The position numbers were made by a program, and so were the translations under genes. The notes under the pieces were generated by a model, which was not told where the DNA came from, ran no database searches, and saw only the letters and a program-made list of their open reading frames with translations. 64,000 nt of DNA from Phytophthora colocasiae (lineage: Eukaryota > Oomycota > Peronosporomycetes > Peronosporales > Peronosporaceae), in contig JAGKQI010000040.1 of the NCBI GenBank assembly GCA_018806915.1, forward strand, positions 1-64,000, read 5' to 3'. Below, one piece after another: positions 32,118 to 41,089 of the stretch; within the stretch, counting starts at the first letter, position 1; the number at the start of each line of letters is the position of its first letter.

Positions 32118-32890
32118 GTAGTAGAACAACTAGTAGTAGCAGAGGGTGCCATCGACCCACGTGCAGCTTCGCGACGATTACATCGACTCACTTCACGGCG
32201 TACCGACTTGAGTGCCTTCTTCACCACTACACGAGGAGTAGCATTCCCCAGATGCCCACTCCATTGACCCAAACGCCATATATGAGTCACAATCCCCACC
32301 ACAACTACTGCTACAATCGCGGGAGTCGACCAGGAGGTCCATTCGAACATCAGGTTGAGTGAGTTCACGATGACCAGTACAGCGGCCAAACCAGTAGTCC
32401 CTAATGCTAAGAACTCCAACCAGTCGAATAACCTCATGGGGAGATGGACGACCAGAGAGAGAACTAGCAATGCGAACCAGCAGAAGCCCTTGACGATAGC
32501 CACGACACGTTGGCAGACGGTGGCCCAAGCTTCCCACGACGCGCGAGAATAAGCTAAGTAGGAATAACCCGACCGCATACTCAAGTCAGGGATGTAATCG
32601 CCAAACGTGACGAGTAGAGCCGTCCACCAACTCCGTAGCATTACTCCATATTGGCCATACTCGGCTTCACCTTCCTCGAGCACTTGGACGGGAACAGCAA
32701 AGAAGGCATTCCACAGGGCGAAGGCATATGAGGATCCGGTAAGTTGGTTTAGTTCTGGGTCACGGAGAACGTCCTGGTAGCGAGTCACGAAGCTTCGTCC
32801 GAGGAGAAAGTCAAGAGGCAAGCGCAACGGGAATTCTGGACGACTATGAGGAAGAAACTCTCGGTGAATGAGAGTTCGTCAGGCCTGTTC
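32118..32890 (-). pseudogene. Membrane-segment ORF, 5' part (split by solo LTR)
   Basis: Minus frame from just after a TGA near 32890, protein-like from LDFLLGRSFVTRYQDVL. It has no upstream ATG of its own; the first in-frame Met is well inside (MRSGYSY). It contains about three hydrophobic segments (FCWFALLVLSLVV; LALGTTGLAAVLVIV; PAIVAVVVVGIVTHIW), then a basic tail (VVVKKALKSVRREVSRCNRRE) and Ser/Thr repeats up to the insertion point, resuming at 13739. I do not recognise it. It lies head to head with the gag-like region on the plus strand, so it may be an accessory gene of that element. An envelope-like role is possible but not shown. Confidence 0.5.
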
Positions 32891-33740
32891 GTCTTAGGCC
32901 AGATTGCAGTAGCTATTCTCGACGACGCAGACGACAAGGACACGGCCTTCATGGACCCAGTGATGTTGCTACCTAGACCATCAGCACAGCGTGAAGCGAC
33001 GAACGCTTACGTCCATGACAGGTTCTCAAACACGCACGATCTCCCGAACCCAGAGGTCAACTCGGCGCTCGTGATACACGGCAAGGCCCCACCGGTGGCC
33101 AAAATCACCCCAAAGCATACGGTCCCCAAGAAGAAAGGTAAAACGACGGCATCTGAAGCGGCCACCAGCGCTGCTCTCTTGGCCTTGGGCAAGGGTAAGC
33201 CCTCGTCGGCGTTGGGCAAGCGGAAATCATCTCCAAAGACACCCAAGTAGGCGAAGAAGGCCCGGGAATCGGACGACGCGGTAGTGGCCCTACCCGAAAC
33301 GGACTTCAGCCCTCTAGTCTTAGCTGACAATACGCCTGCCAGTATCGCTGTTGACGTCGAGGCCATCTACCGACGGGCCTCGAACATGGACAAGTTTTGC
33401 TTTGAGCTCGCCATGAACTGAACAATCCGTTTATCCAGCCAATAGGATGGCCGGCAGCGGCCGGGTTCTCCTACGGCTCCCCAGCTCCTATCTCCTATGC
33501 GGCTACCTCTGTTCCTCCGCAAGTGACCCAAGCCCCTGCGACTCAAGTACCCCCTAGCAGTGCACTTATGACGCCTATGAGTGTGGCTCCACCGTTGACT
33601 TCAGTTCCTGCGATGACTACTTCTGCCTCTACTAGTTACCAGCAAGCGACTGCCGGGCCGACAGCGTACTGAAGCCAACCGCAACTACCTGGAAGTTTGA
33701 CTCAAGCAACTAGTCTTCCCCCTCCTGTGACTGCTCCAAA
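32846..33740 (+). pseudogene. Decayed gag N-terminal region of a fourth Gypsy-like element
   Basis: Frame 32846-33250 (MRKKLSVNESS...) continues in phase past a TAG at 33248 to RRASNMDKFCFELAMN and a TGA at 33420. A Pro/Thr/Ser/Gln-rich frame follows (NNPFIQPIGWPAAAGFSYGS onward). This is the usual make-up of a disordered gag N-terminus with a basic KGKTTAS/KRKSSPK stretch. Stops at 33248, 33420 and 33672 show decay. Confidence 0.45.
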
Positions 33741-33850
33741 CACGTATGATTAAAATATAAAAAAAAAACAAAAAATAGTAGCTTTTTTATTATTAGGTTG
33801 GGTTGGACAATGTCCTGTTGAATATCCTTATAGTGACTGCGGGACCTCTT
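33741..33850. other. AT-rich interruption in the gag region
   Basis: A short A- and T-run segment (AAATATAAAAAAAAAACAAAA, then CTTTTTTATTATTAGG) differs sharply from the GC-balanced gag DNA around it. It may be a small insertion or an intron-like relic. Confidence 0.35.
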
Positions 33851-35310
33851 GCCTGTGGCCTGGGTAGCCAACCGTACTCTCCGGTTCCCAGTCAACTTCC
33901 CGGTTAATACACTCCGAACTACCAACAGCCTGTGAGCCAAGTGACTCGACCACCACTGGGTATGCCGTCCAACATCAAGAATGCGGTCCGGATGATTCAA
34001 CCGTTTTACTCCGATGGAGCCTCGGCTGACAAAGCTCGATCCTTTTGGAGTGCATTCGAGAGGGCTACTGAAGGACTTGACGACTCCCTACGGTTGAGTG
34101 TCTTCAGGGAGTGTCTTAAGGGCAAAACTGGTGAGGAATGGTGGGCTTACTCCCAGATTAACGACTTCAACACTCTGAGGACTCGCTTCCACAACCAGTT
34201 CGTGTGTCAGACTCCTCTCCAGATGATTGAGCGACTGAAGGTGACTAAACGATCCCGAGGTATGTCGGCCGAGGTGTGGGGCGACTTAATTTCAAGTCTC
34301 TGTGACGCCGCCCAATACTTCGACCCCGAAATGAGATACCAATATTTCCTTTCCGGACTTCGCAATCGGCAGTGGCGAAACACACTTGACACTTCTTTGG
34401 TAAACTCGATACCTCAAGCAGTAGCGGTACTTCTGTACAAGAAAATTAACACCTACCAGTTGAAGAGGATGCCGACTTCGAAGACAAGCCTCCTAAGTCG
34501 ACGGCAAACGATGACTTGATGAAGCAAATGCTGACTGTGATGCAACAAACTCGGAGCCGCTTAGCGCGACAACAAGTGCAAGCTACTACTCCGACTGCCT
34601 CTCAGGGAGGGACTACTGCGGCTTCTATTCAGTACCAGACAATGCCTGCTACTAGTCAAGGAGTGTATGCGATTCAGCCAACTACTTCTCTGTCGGTGAC
34701 TCCCACCCGAGGTATTCGACAGGGACGTGACTTGTACACTCAAGAGGGCCACATCGTGTGCGGAAGGTGCCACACGTTGGGGTGCAGCCGACTGAACTGC
34801 AGTAGAAACAACTCGACTTGCTTTAACTGCCAAGGAACTGGTCACGTCTACGTCGAGTGCGAGTTACCCCGAGTTTACCAGCGCCAACAGCAGCAGTCGA
34901 GCCAACGCCAACAGCAACAGCAGTCGCAAAACACGAACTCGACCTCCCGCTCAAACTATCAGAGCCTGTTTCCTGTGCGGAGGAGCGGACCATGTAGTGG
35001 CCAACTGCCCGTCGAGAGAGGCGCTGAACCAGCTAGTCCAGAAGGCTGGGGCTGCTTCGGGCTCAGGTCAACACTGAAGGGGGCTGGAGGAAGGGAAGGG
35101 TGAAGTCGCTGAAGTCACTTCCAAGTCCATTACTACTCGTTATGGAAATGGAGTGAGTTCAACTGAGACAGTAAAGAGAACAACGACTGAAAATGGAGTG
35201 AACATGATTGAGACTGATAAAATTGAGGGTGAGGATGTTGAAGCGAGTTGTCTGACTACGGCCTACGTCGGGGACTCACTGAAGGACCCGTACGCCATGA
35301 TACACACCAG
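33851..35310 (+). pseudogene. gag: Gag-like capsid and zinc knuckles, fourth element
   Basis: The frame 33932-34519 is a gag capsid domain: NAVRMIQPFYSDGASADKAR, FRECLKGKTGEEWWAYSQI, FNTLRTRFHNQFVCQTP, RSRGMSAEVWGDLI. A frameshift near 34460 leads to 34516-35103, with CFNCQGTGHVYVEC and, after another shift, CFLCGGADHVVANC, two CCHC knuckles. Gln-rich spacer (QRQQQQSS) lies between. It fades out near 35300 without protease or RT. It is unrelated in detail to the gag of TE1-TE3. Only the 5' end of this element remains in the window. Confidence 0.75.
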
Positions 35311-35569
35311 GTAGATGCTCGCGATATGGAGCGTTTTTTTTGCGCATAAAAACAGGTAGCCTACACATATGTACGGTTCGTAGGTGTGTAAAAAGTCGCA
35401 AGGCGTTTCATTTGTGTCGTACACGCCGCCCACCCGACCCATAAATGTGCTGCTTTTGATTTTTAAAGACAGTGGAAACTACAAGACGTTCGTACGGTAC
35501 AAACATCTCTATAGCTAAGAAACAAAAACGCAAAATAGCAACAAACCGGTTGCAGCGGTGCTGAAGCAG
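35311..35569. other. Non-coding spacer
   Basis: No ORF or repeat that I can support lies between the gag remnant and the telomere-like tract. Confidence 0.5.
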
Positions 35570-35599
35570 TAGCGCAACTGGCCTAGGGTTTTGGCCTAA
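35570..35599. repeat. Left end of an interrupted telomere-like tract
   Basis: GGCCTAGGGTTTTGGCCTAA continues directly into the tract at 36696 once the Harbinger element and one TAA copy are removed. Confidence 0.65.
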
Positions 35600-36695
35600 G
35601 AGCCTGTTCGCTTCACTGCTGGAGATGGAGACGGCATACCTAGCCCCGATTAGGTTGGTTTTGATTGGCTAAAAGACGGCAGGTTTCAACAACGCATCTG
35701 GAGACGTTTCAACGTTTTATGTACCATTCCTCTCCACCTCCCGGAGGTGGAGAAGGAGAGAGAGAGCTGGAGACAGCATCCACAAACACAAAACTTCTAG
35801 AACAAAACAACATTCATGAACGACGAAGACTTGGTGCTGGCTGTTTGCGCGGCTGTAGGTCACGCCATGGCATCGATTGAGCTGATAGAGCGCCGTTTCC
35901 GCGAAGGAGTCCTTCACAGATTCTCACCGTGACATCCCTGCATTTTGACGAGATGCTGCAGTCGGCGGCGTGCGCTAGCTGGTTCGAGGACAATTTGCGC
36001 TGCACGAAAGATACATTTTTACGTCTTGCACGATTCTTTTCAGGAGCGCGGAATTCGGTTTGCGAATACTAAAGTTCGACAACACTCTTATGAGAAAAAG
36101 GTTGCAGCAGCTCTCTACTTTTTGGGGTCACCTGCTGGCTATCGTGAGGTAGGTGGCGCTATGGGAATGTCAAGAAGCTATGTTAAGGAGATTACGGCGG
36201 AGATGATTCGCGTGTTAAAATCAGTGGCATGTCTAGTTATCTCGTTTCCCCGTGATCGTGAAGGATGGAGTGCAATTGAGGAGAGCTTTGAGTTGCCCCA
36301 TCGCTATCCTGGAGTTGTTGGGGCCATTGATGGATCGCTAATTGAAATTGAACGGCCAAATGATTTTGATGGTTTTTATTGCCGAAAAGGGTATCCTGCT
36401 CTAAATGTGCAAGCAGTCGTGACAATGGACAGTTATTTTTTAAGTGTTGAGGTGCGCCCCGGGTCGTGGTCCAATCGCAAGTGCTGGCAGCACAGCACCA
36501 TTGTGCTGTGAGGCTTGGTTGCGGGGGGCCATCGCGATGGAGCTGTCTTTGTCTGGCTGTCGAGGTGCTGGACAACTCTGGTGTGTAATTGGTCAAAAGT
36601 TTTATGTGGGGATGGAGCTGTAGCGAACGCAGCTCAAGACGATACGGGACTTTTTCTACTGCGATCTCTACCCGAGGTACAAAGCGAACACGCTC
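35600..36695 (+). mobile_element. PIF/Harbinger element, 1096 bp
   Basis: Terminal inverted repeats are GAGCCTGTTCGCTT at 35600 and, reversed, AAGCGAACACGCTC at 36695, with one mismatch. TAA on both sides (35597-35599, 36696-36698) is the 3-bp target duplication typical of the PIF/Harbinger group. It carries a broken Harbinger transposase. At 1.1 kb it is shorter than autonomous two-gene Harbinger elements, so it is non-autonomous. Confidence 0.85.
35816..36660 (+). pseudogene. Harbinger-type transposase (DDE_Tnp_4/HARBI1-like), broken
   Basis: It begins MNDEDLVLAVCAAVG at 35816, stops at 35932, and continues in other frames: CASWFEDNLRCTKDTFLRLARFF, then 35945-36511 with YEKKVAAALYFLGSPAGYREVG (helix-turn-helix region), YPGVVGAIDGSLIEIERP (first catalytic Asp), YCRKGYPALNVQAVV and VRPGSWSNRKCW. 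Family members have Asp where this has Asn (GS-x-x-D), so the second catalytic acid is missing. After the stop at 36511 a degraded GDGA segment follows. Several frameshifts make it non-functional. Confidence 0.85.
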
Positions 36696-36775
36696 TAAGG
36701 TTTTGGCCTAAGGTTTTGGCCTAGGGTTTTAGCCTAGGGTTTTGGGTTTAGGGTTTAGGGTTTAGGGTTCCTAAA
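36696..36775 (+). repeat. Interstitial telomere-like repeat (TTTAGGG)
   Basis: GGTTTTGGCCTAAGG-type degenerate units grade into three clean TTTAGGG units near 36746-36770. TTTAGGG is the telomere repeat of oomycetes and plants. There is no chromosome end here, so the tract is interstitial. Confidence 0.8.
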
Positions 36776-37019
36776 CCGACACGTCCCTGGGTTAAAATCC
36801 CATACAAAAAATACACTCCCCCCAGAATGTCAGGGACGTGACTTTTCCCATACTGTTAATATAGGGGCTCGGTACGGACGTGTCCGAGGGTTTGGGTTTT
36901 CGGAAAGACGTGTCGCGGACCTAAACTAGTGAGCTACCTAAAATTATTAATTTTGGGTTTTCGTTAATTCCGAAGCCCAAACAGCGTGAACTCGGCGGAA
37001 AATTGGAGAGTGAAAAAAA
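36776..37019. other. Non-coding, with short inverted repeats
   Basis: ACGTCCCTG near 36781 and CAGGGACGT near 36830 form an inverted pair. GGACGTGTCC occurs near 36877. No ORF. Confidence 0.4.
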
Positions 37020-38930
37020 TAATTGGTCTGAAAATGTATGACTGTACTTTCATGTCGTATAGACGGGCCAATCAGACAATTTTTAAAACTTCGTCAATAC
37101 TTCACTTCACTATACGAAATTTTGTGAAGTGGGGTATTTTGATACGGGGAAGATGGATGGGTGGGATTCACATGCAAACATAGAGACCCAGGCCATCCAG
37201 CCAGTATCTCAAACTTTCTCAATATTGCACTTTCCAGTATACGAAAACTTGTGCAGGTGGGGTATTGTTCGATACGGCTGGAAGATGATGGTGGGGATCC
37301 ACATGTGAGCATAAACAGGCCATTCAGCCATAGTTTTTTCAAAACTTTCTCAATATTGCACTTCAGTATACGAAAATTTGTAGAGGTGGGGTATTTTCGA
37401 TACGGGTAAGATGATGGTGGGTATCCCCCATGAGGACATAGACGGAGCCAATCAGCCATTTTTCAAAATCTTTCTCAATATTGCACTTCAGTATACGAAA
37501 ATTTTGTGGAGGGTGAGGTTGTCTCGATACGGGGAAGATGGGATGGTAAGACTTCATGTAGCAATAAACGGGCCGAACGCACGTATAACGTTCTTCATGT
37601 TAAAAACTCCCTTGTAGTTAAGTTACATACTGATCTTGCATATATTAAAATCCCCTGGTTCGACACACGAAGTTTCCATTGGAAAGAGCATGAAAAAGTA
37701 CATTGTTTCCATGTGTGCAAAGGTAAAGAAAGGGATTACTGTAGATATAGCCAATGATTAGAGTAAGAAACGTCTTATTTTTAAAAACGCCTGCAGTATA
37801 AGCTAATACTGACTTCTAAGATATGGTAAATTTGGTTGACAAGAGAGTGATACTATCGGAAAGAGTATAAAAAGTGCACGTTACAAAACCATCTAAGAAA
37901 ATTTATAGACTGTAAATTTCATGCCAAACTTATGACAGAGATAAGTGGGCGTTTGGTGAGGCTATCAATGTGTATTAAGTTTGGGTGGAGTTTCATGACT
38001 TTAAACGTGAAATAACTTTGCGAAGACTGCCAACATAGCGGGAAATGCTACTTGAGTAAACAGTGGATCGTACAGCGCGTAAAATTTACGTTGATTCCAT
38101 CTAAGTAGATCGTAGAAGACATTAGAGTCTAAGTATAGTGTGCAAGTGTCTAGTCAAAGATGAAAACTTTTAAAATTCACTTTAACAGTTAATTAGCACT
38201 TTATCAAAATAAGATTTGGGAGTGCTACTGCAGAGTATAGTCGTGTATGCGTCAAAACTACATTAGGTACATAAAAGAAACGTCGCCCAAGTGCAAGAAT
38301 AGCCGAAGTTCAGAGCATGGAAAGAGTGACACTTTTAAAAGAGTGCAAGTAGTAGCAGAGTACAAAGTAAGTAAATTTGATTTTAAACTTGAATAACTTC
38401 GCGAAGATTCTTCCCACATATGGAAATGCTACTTAGTTAACGACTCATGTAAAAAGCGTCTAATTCCTAACGTTGAATCCACTTAAACAGAACGAGTAGA
38501 CATTTAAGTCTAAGTATAGTTATGCTCAGTTAAAGGTGAAATTTTGAAAATCTACTTTTTAAAACTTAATAACTTTGTCAAAAATAAGATTTGGGAGTGC
38601 TACCAAGAACCGTCGTGTAGAGTGTAAGAAACTACATTGAATCCATCTAAGTAGAATGAGTAGATTCTTAAGTCTAAGTATAGATATGTCCAGTCAAAGC
38701 ATGAAATTTTGAAAATTTACTTATTGACACCAAATAACTTTGTCAAAAATAAAGATTTGGGAGTGCTACCAGGAATAGTCGTTTAGTGCAAAAAGCCATG
38801 TTAAGATATATCTCAAAGTTTTTGTCATCGGGACAAGGATAGCTTAAGATTAGTAACAGAAAGAGTTTTTCATTATAAAGTTCATGCAATACAATAAATT
38901 CGTTTTCGATCAAAAATTTCTGTAAATTAA
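37020..38930 (-). repeat. Long dispersed repeat, copy 5 (longest)
   Basis: Five or so ~115-bp units in reverse (ATAGACGGGCCAATCAG, CTTTCTCAATATTGCACTT, AGTATACGAAAA, GGTGGGGTATT) span 37020-37560. They are followed to about 38900 by blocks seen elsewhere only once but here repeated (TTTGGGAGTGCTACC at about 38215, 38590 and 38758). It has no genes. Internal duplication shows that the family itself grows by tandem copying. Confidence 0.7.
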
Positions 38931-39199
38931 TTACATTTTAATTTTAATATTGGGTACACTGTACATCAACTTAACCTAAAAACTTATATTTTATAAATTT
39001 TCAAGGGGTTTAAATATGGTGGTAAAAAACGAAGCAATATACGAGTACCGAAGGAAAACCTGACTAAAGTACGAATTAGGGTTTATGTGAGGGTTAAACT
39101 GGCTAATAGGGTTTAGGGTTCTGCTAAACCAGGCACATACATAATAAAGGCCCGCATGTACTACAGACTGTATACATCCGGATCTCGAACTGGTATGCA
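38931..39199. other. AT-rich spacer with a telomere-like remnant
   Basis: TAGGGTTTAGGGTT at about 39107-39120 and a GCTAAACC motif recall the tract at 36.7 kb. No ORF. Confidence 0.45.
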
Positions 39200-39462
39200 A
39201 TTGTTAGCCTTAGTGCATTTTGCTCTCACTCTGCAAACCCCTGCCAGCGCCACCGCAAACCCCGCCCAGCCATAGGCGCCTCCTGATGCCGCAGCTGAAT
39301 ACGACGCTTAGTGTTCTGACTCAGGGGCATTTCACTTTCAACACGGTCATGTTCGCATGCGCTACGGAGGAGGGTGCTCTTACGTGGTGCATGCGAGCCG
39401 GTTTGATTGCCGAATCGATGTCCTGCCCCCAGTGCGGCGGCGAGATGCGGCGCCAAGGCAAG
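39200..39462 (+). pseudogene. N-terminus of a Merlin/IS1595 (ISXO2-like) transposase, truncated
   Basis: From ATG 39286-39288 (MPQLNTTLSV) the frame reads FTFNTVMFACATEEGALTW, then CMRAGLIAESMSCPQCGGEM. An acidic helix followed by a CPxCG zinc half-site is how ISXO2-like transposases start. The frame is cut at 39462 by the TE2 LTR and the rest is not found in this window. Confidence 0.55.
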
Positions 39463-40990
39463 TGTGGTGGAGCGGATCTGGCCAAAATCTGGTTGAGGCC
39501 GATCGCGATCGCCACTTGCGCCCAGACACCGACTAACGGAGGGGGTCCCCCGATGATCCGTGATCTTGTTGCGTGTAGTGTTCACCTTGTGTACCCGTCG
39601 GTAGGCGGGTTACGCTCTTCCAGGTAACTTCTGAAGATGTCTTGGGACGAGAAGAAGGTCTTGGTGACGCAGGGGTTTGAGGCGGCGTGGAAGTTCTTCA
39701 CTCCACCTCGGGGTACTTGATCCCGGTCGTAGGCGAGTTCTCGAGCCTTGATCCGGGTGCCTGGTTCTTGATCCAGGTCTTCCAATAGTCCAATGTTCGG
39801 GATTCAGTCCCTTCCTTTCGTTGTTTTCCGCTTCCGATAGCGGGGGTCTTGAGGGGGCGAGATTCGACGGGATCCTTAGGCTAAACAACCAATTCCTTCC
39901 GATCCGATGTATGCACTTAAAGGATAGTTCACTAGATAGGCAAAAGCTGTCCAATATATTATCCAGACTTAACCGCTATACTAGGTCACGTATCCTTACC
40001 TTCCTGACGCTTGTAGGGCCAATGTAGTTCCCGGTTCCAGGCGTAGCGAAGACACTTGAGTGGTTCAGGGCAAATTCGAGTCTGTTTATGGTTATTCCTA
40101 TGCCTACTAATCCCATCCTGATTTACTATCCTACGATCACATGACACTGGCTACATAGCTGATCCCTAGCTTGGTTCCCTAACTCTGATCTTGAGCCGAT
40201 TCCGTACTTAACTGAAGCTTGATCTCGCACTTAACCGAAGCTTGATCTCGTACTTAACCGAAGCTTGATCTCGCACTTAACCGGAGCTTGATCTCGCACT
40301 TAACCGAAGCTTGATCTCGCACTTAACCGGAGCTTGATCTCGTACTTAACCGAAGCTTGATCTCGCACTTAACCGAACCTGATCTCGCACTTAACCGAAG
40401 CTTGATCTCGCGCTTAACCGAAGCTTGATCTCGCGCTAACTGAAGCTTGATCTCGCACTTAACCGAAGCTTGATCGCTGCCTGATCCCGCTTGGTGATCC
40501 TTCAAAGAATCCGGATCAGGCCACAAGAAGAGTCTGCGTCGTGCCTGGGGTTGACCTTGATCCGGAGCTGATCTCGTACTTATACGGGAGAGGATCATTG
40601 CGCGATCTTGCGTGATCTCGCTTCGTCGCCGCCCGGGGAAGTTGGATCGTGCTGTTAGAGGCTTCGGGGCGCCAGGGTAAGCTGATCATGCTCGCTTGGG
40701 GCCCCGTCATCATTGATCGCGCGAGAACATCCTTGATTTCCCCATTCTTCCTCCGGCAGGATTCGGATCACCCACGAACACCACGGCAGGATTCGGATCA
40801 CCCACGAACACCGCTCCACCTGCTTCTTCGCCGGTGTCTCCATTGCCTGTTCTCGGCGGGACCCATCGTACCTTCCGTGTGATTCGACCCAGATCTGGCG
40901 ATCACTGGTCCCCTGTCGCTCGTTCCGACTCTATTCGGGTTCGTGGCTGACATCGCCTCTCCGGGAAAAATTTTCGTCCGCTTCACCACA
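39463..40990 (-). repeat. TE2 3' LTR
   Basis: Near-identical to the 5' LTR apart from the number of 23-bp units (about 12 here) and small indels such as GGGGGTCCCCC against GGGTCCCC. Confidence 0.92.
40195..40475. repeat. 23-bp tandem array in the TE2 3' LTR
   Basis: Units of CTTAACCGAAGCTTGATCTCG plus two bases, about 12 copies with G/A and C/T variants. There are no spacers, so this is not a CRISPR-type array. Confidence 0.92.
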
Positions 40991-40998
40991 TCCGCCCC
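40991..40998 (-). promoter_or_regulatory. TE2 polypurine tract
   Basis: On the minus strand GGGGCGGA directly precedes the 3' LTR, parallel to GGGGCGAT in TE1. Confidence 0.6.
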
Positions 40999-41089
40999 AG
41001 CACGTGTTGAGCTGCCGCAGCTCACTTCGGGTTTATTTCCACATTCACCACCTGGAACACAAGTCGTTCAAGCGCCACCACTCTCTCGA

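Noticed and set aside
32118..32890. Retroviral envelope gene
   Set aside because: It has hydrophobic segments, but there is no signal peptide, furin-type site or fusion-peptide pattern, and it points away from the gag. Kept as an unrecognised membrane-segment ORF.
40195..40475. CRISPR-like array
   Set aside because: Direct 23-bp units are adjacent without spacers, lie in an LTR and recur in three LTR copies of a eukaryotic retroelement.
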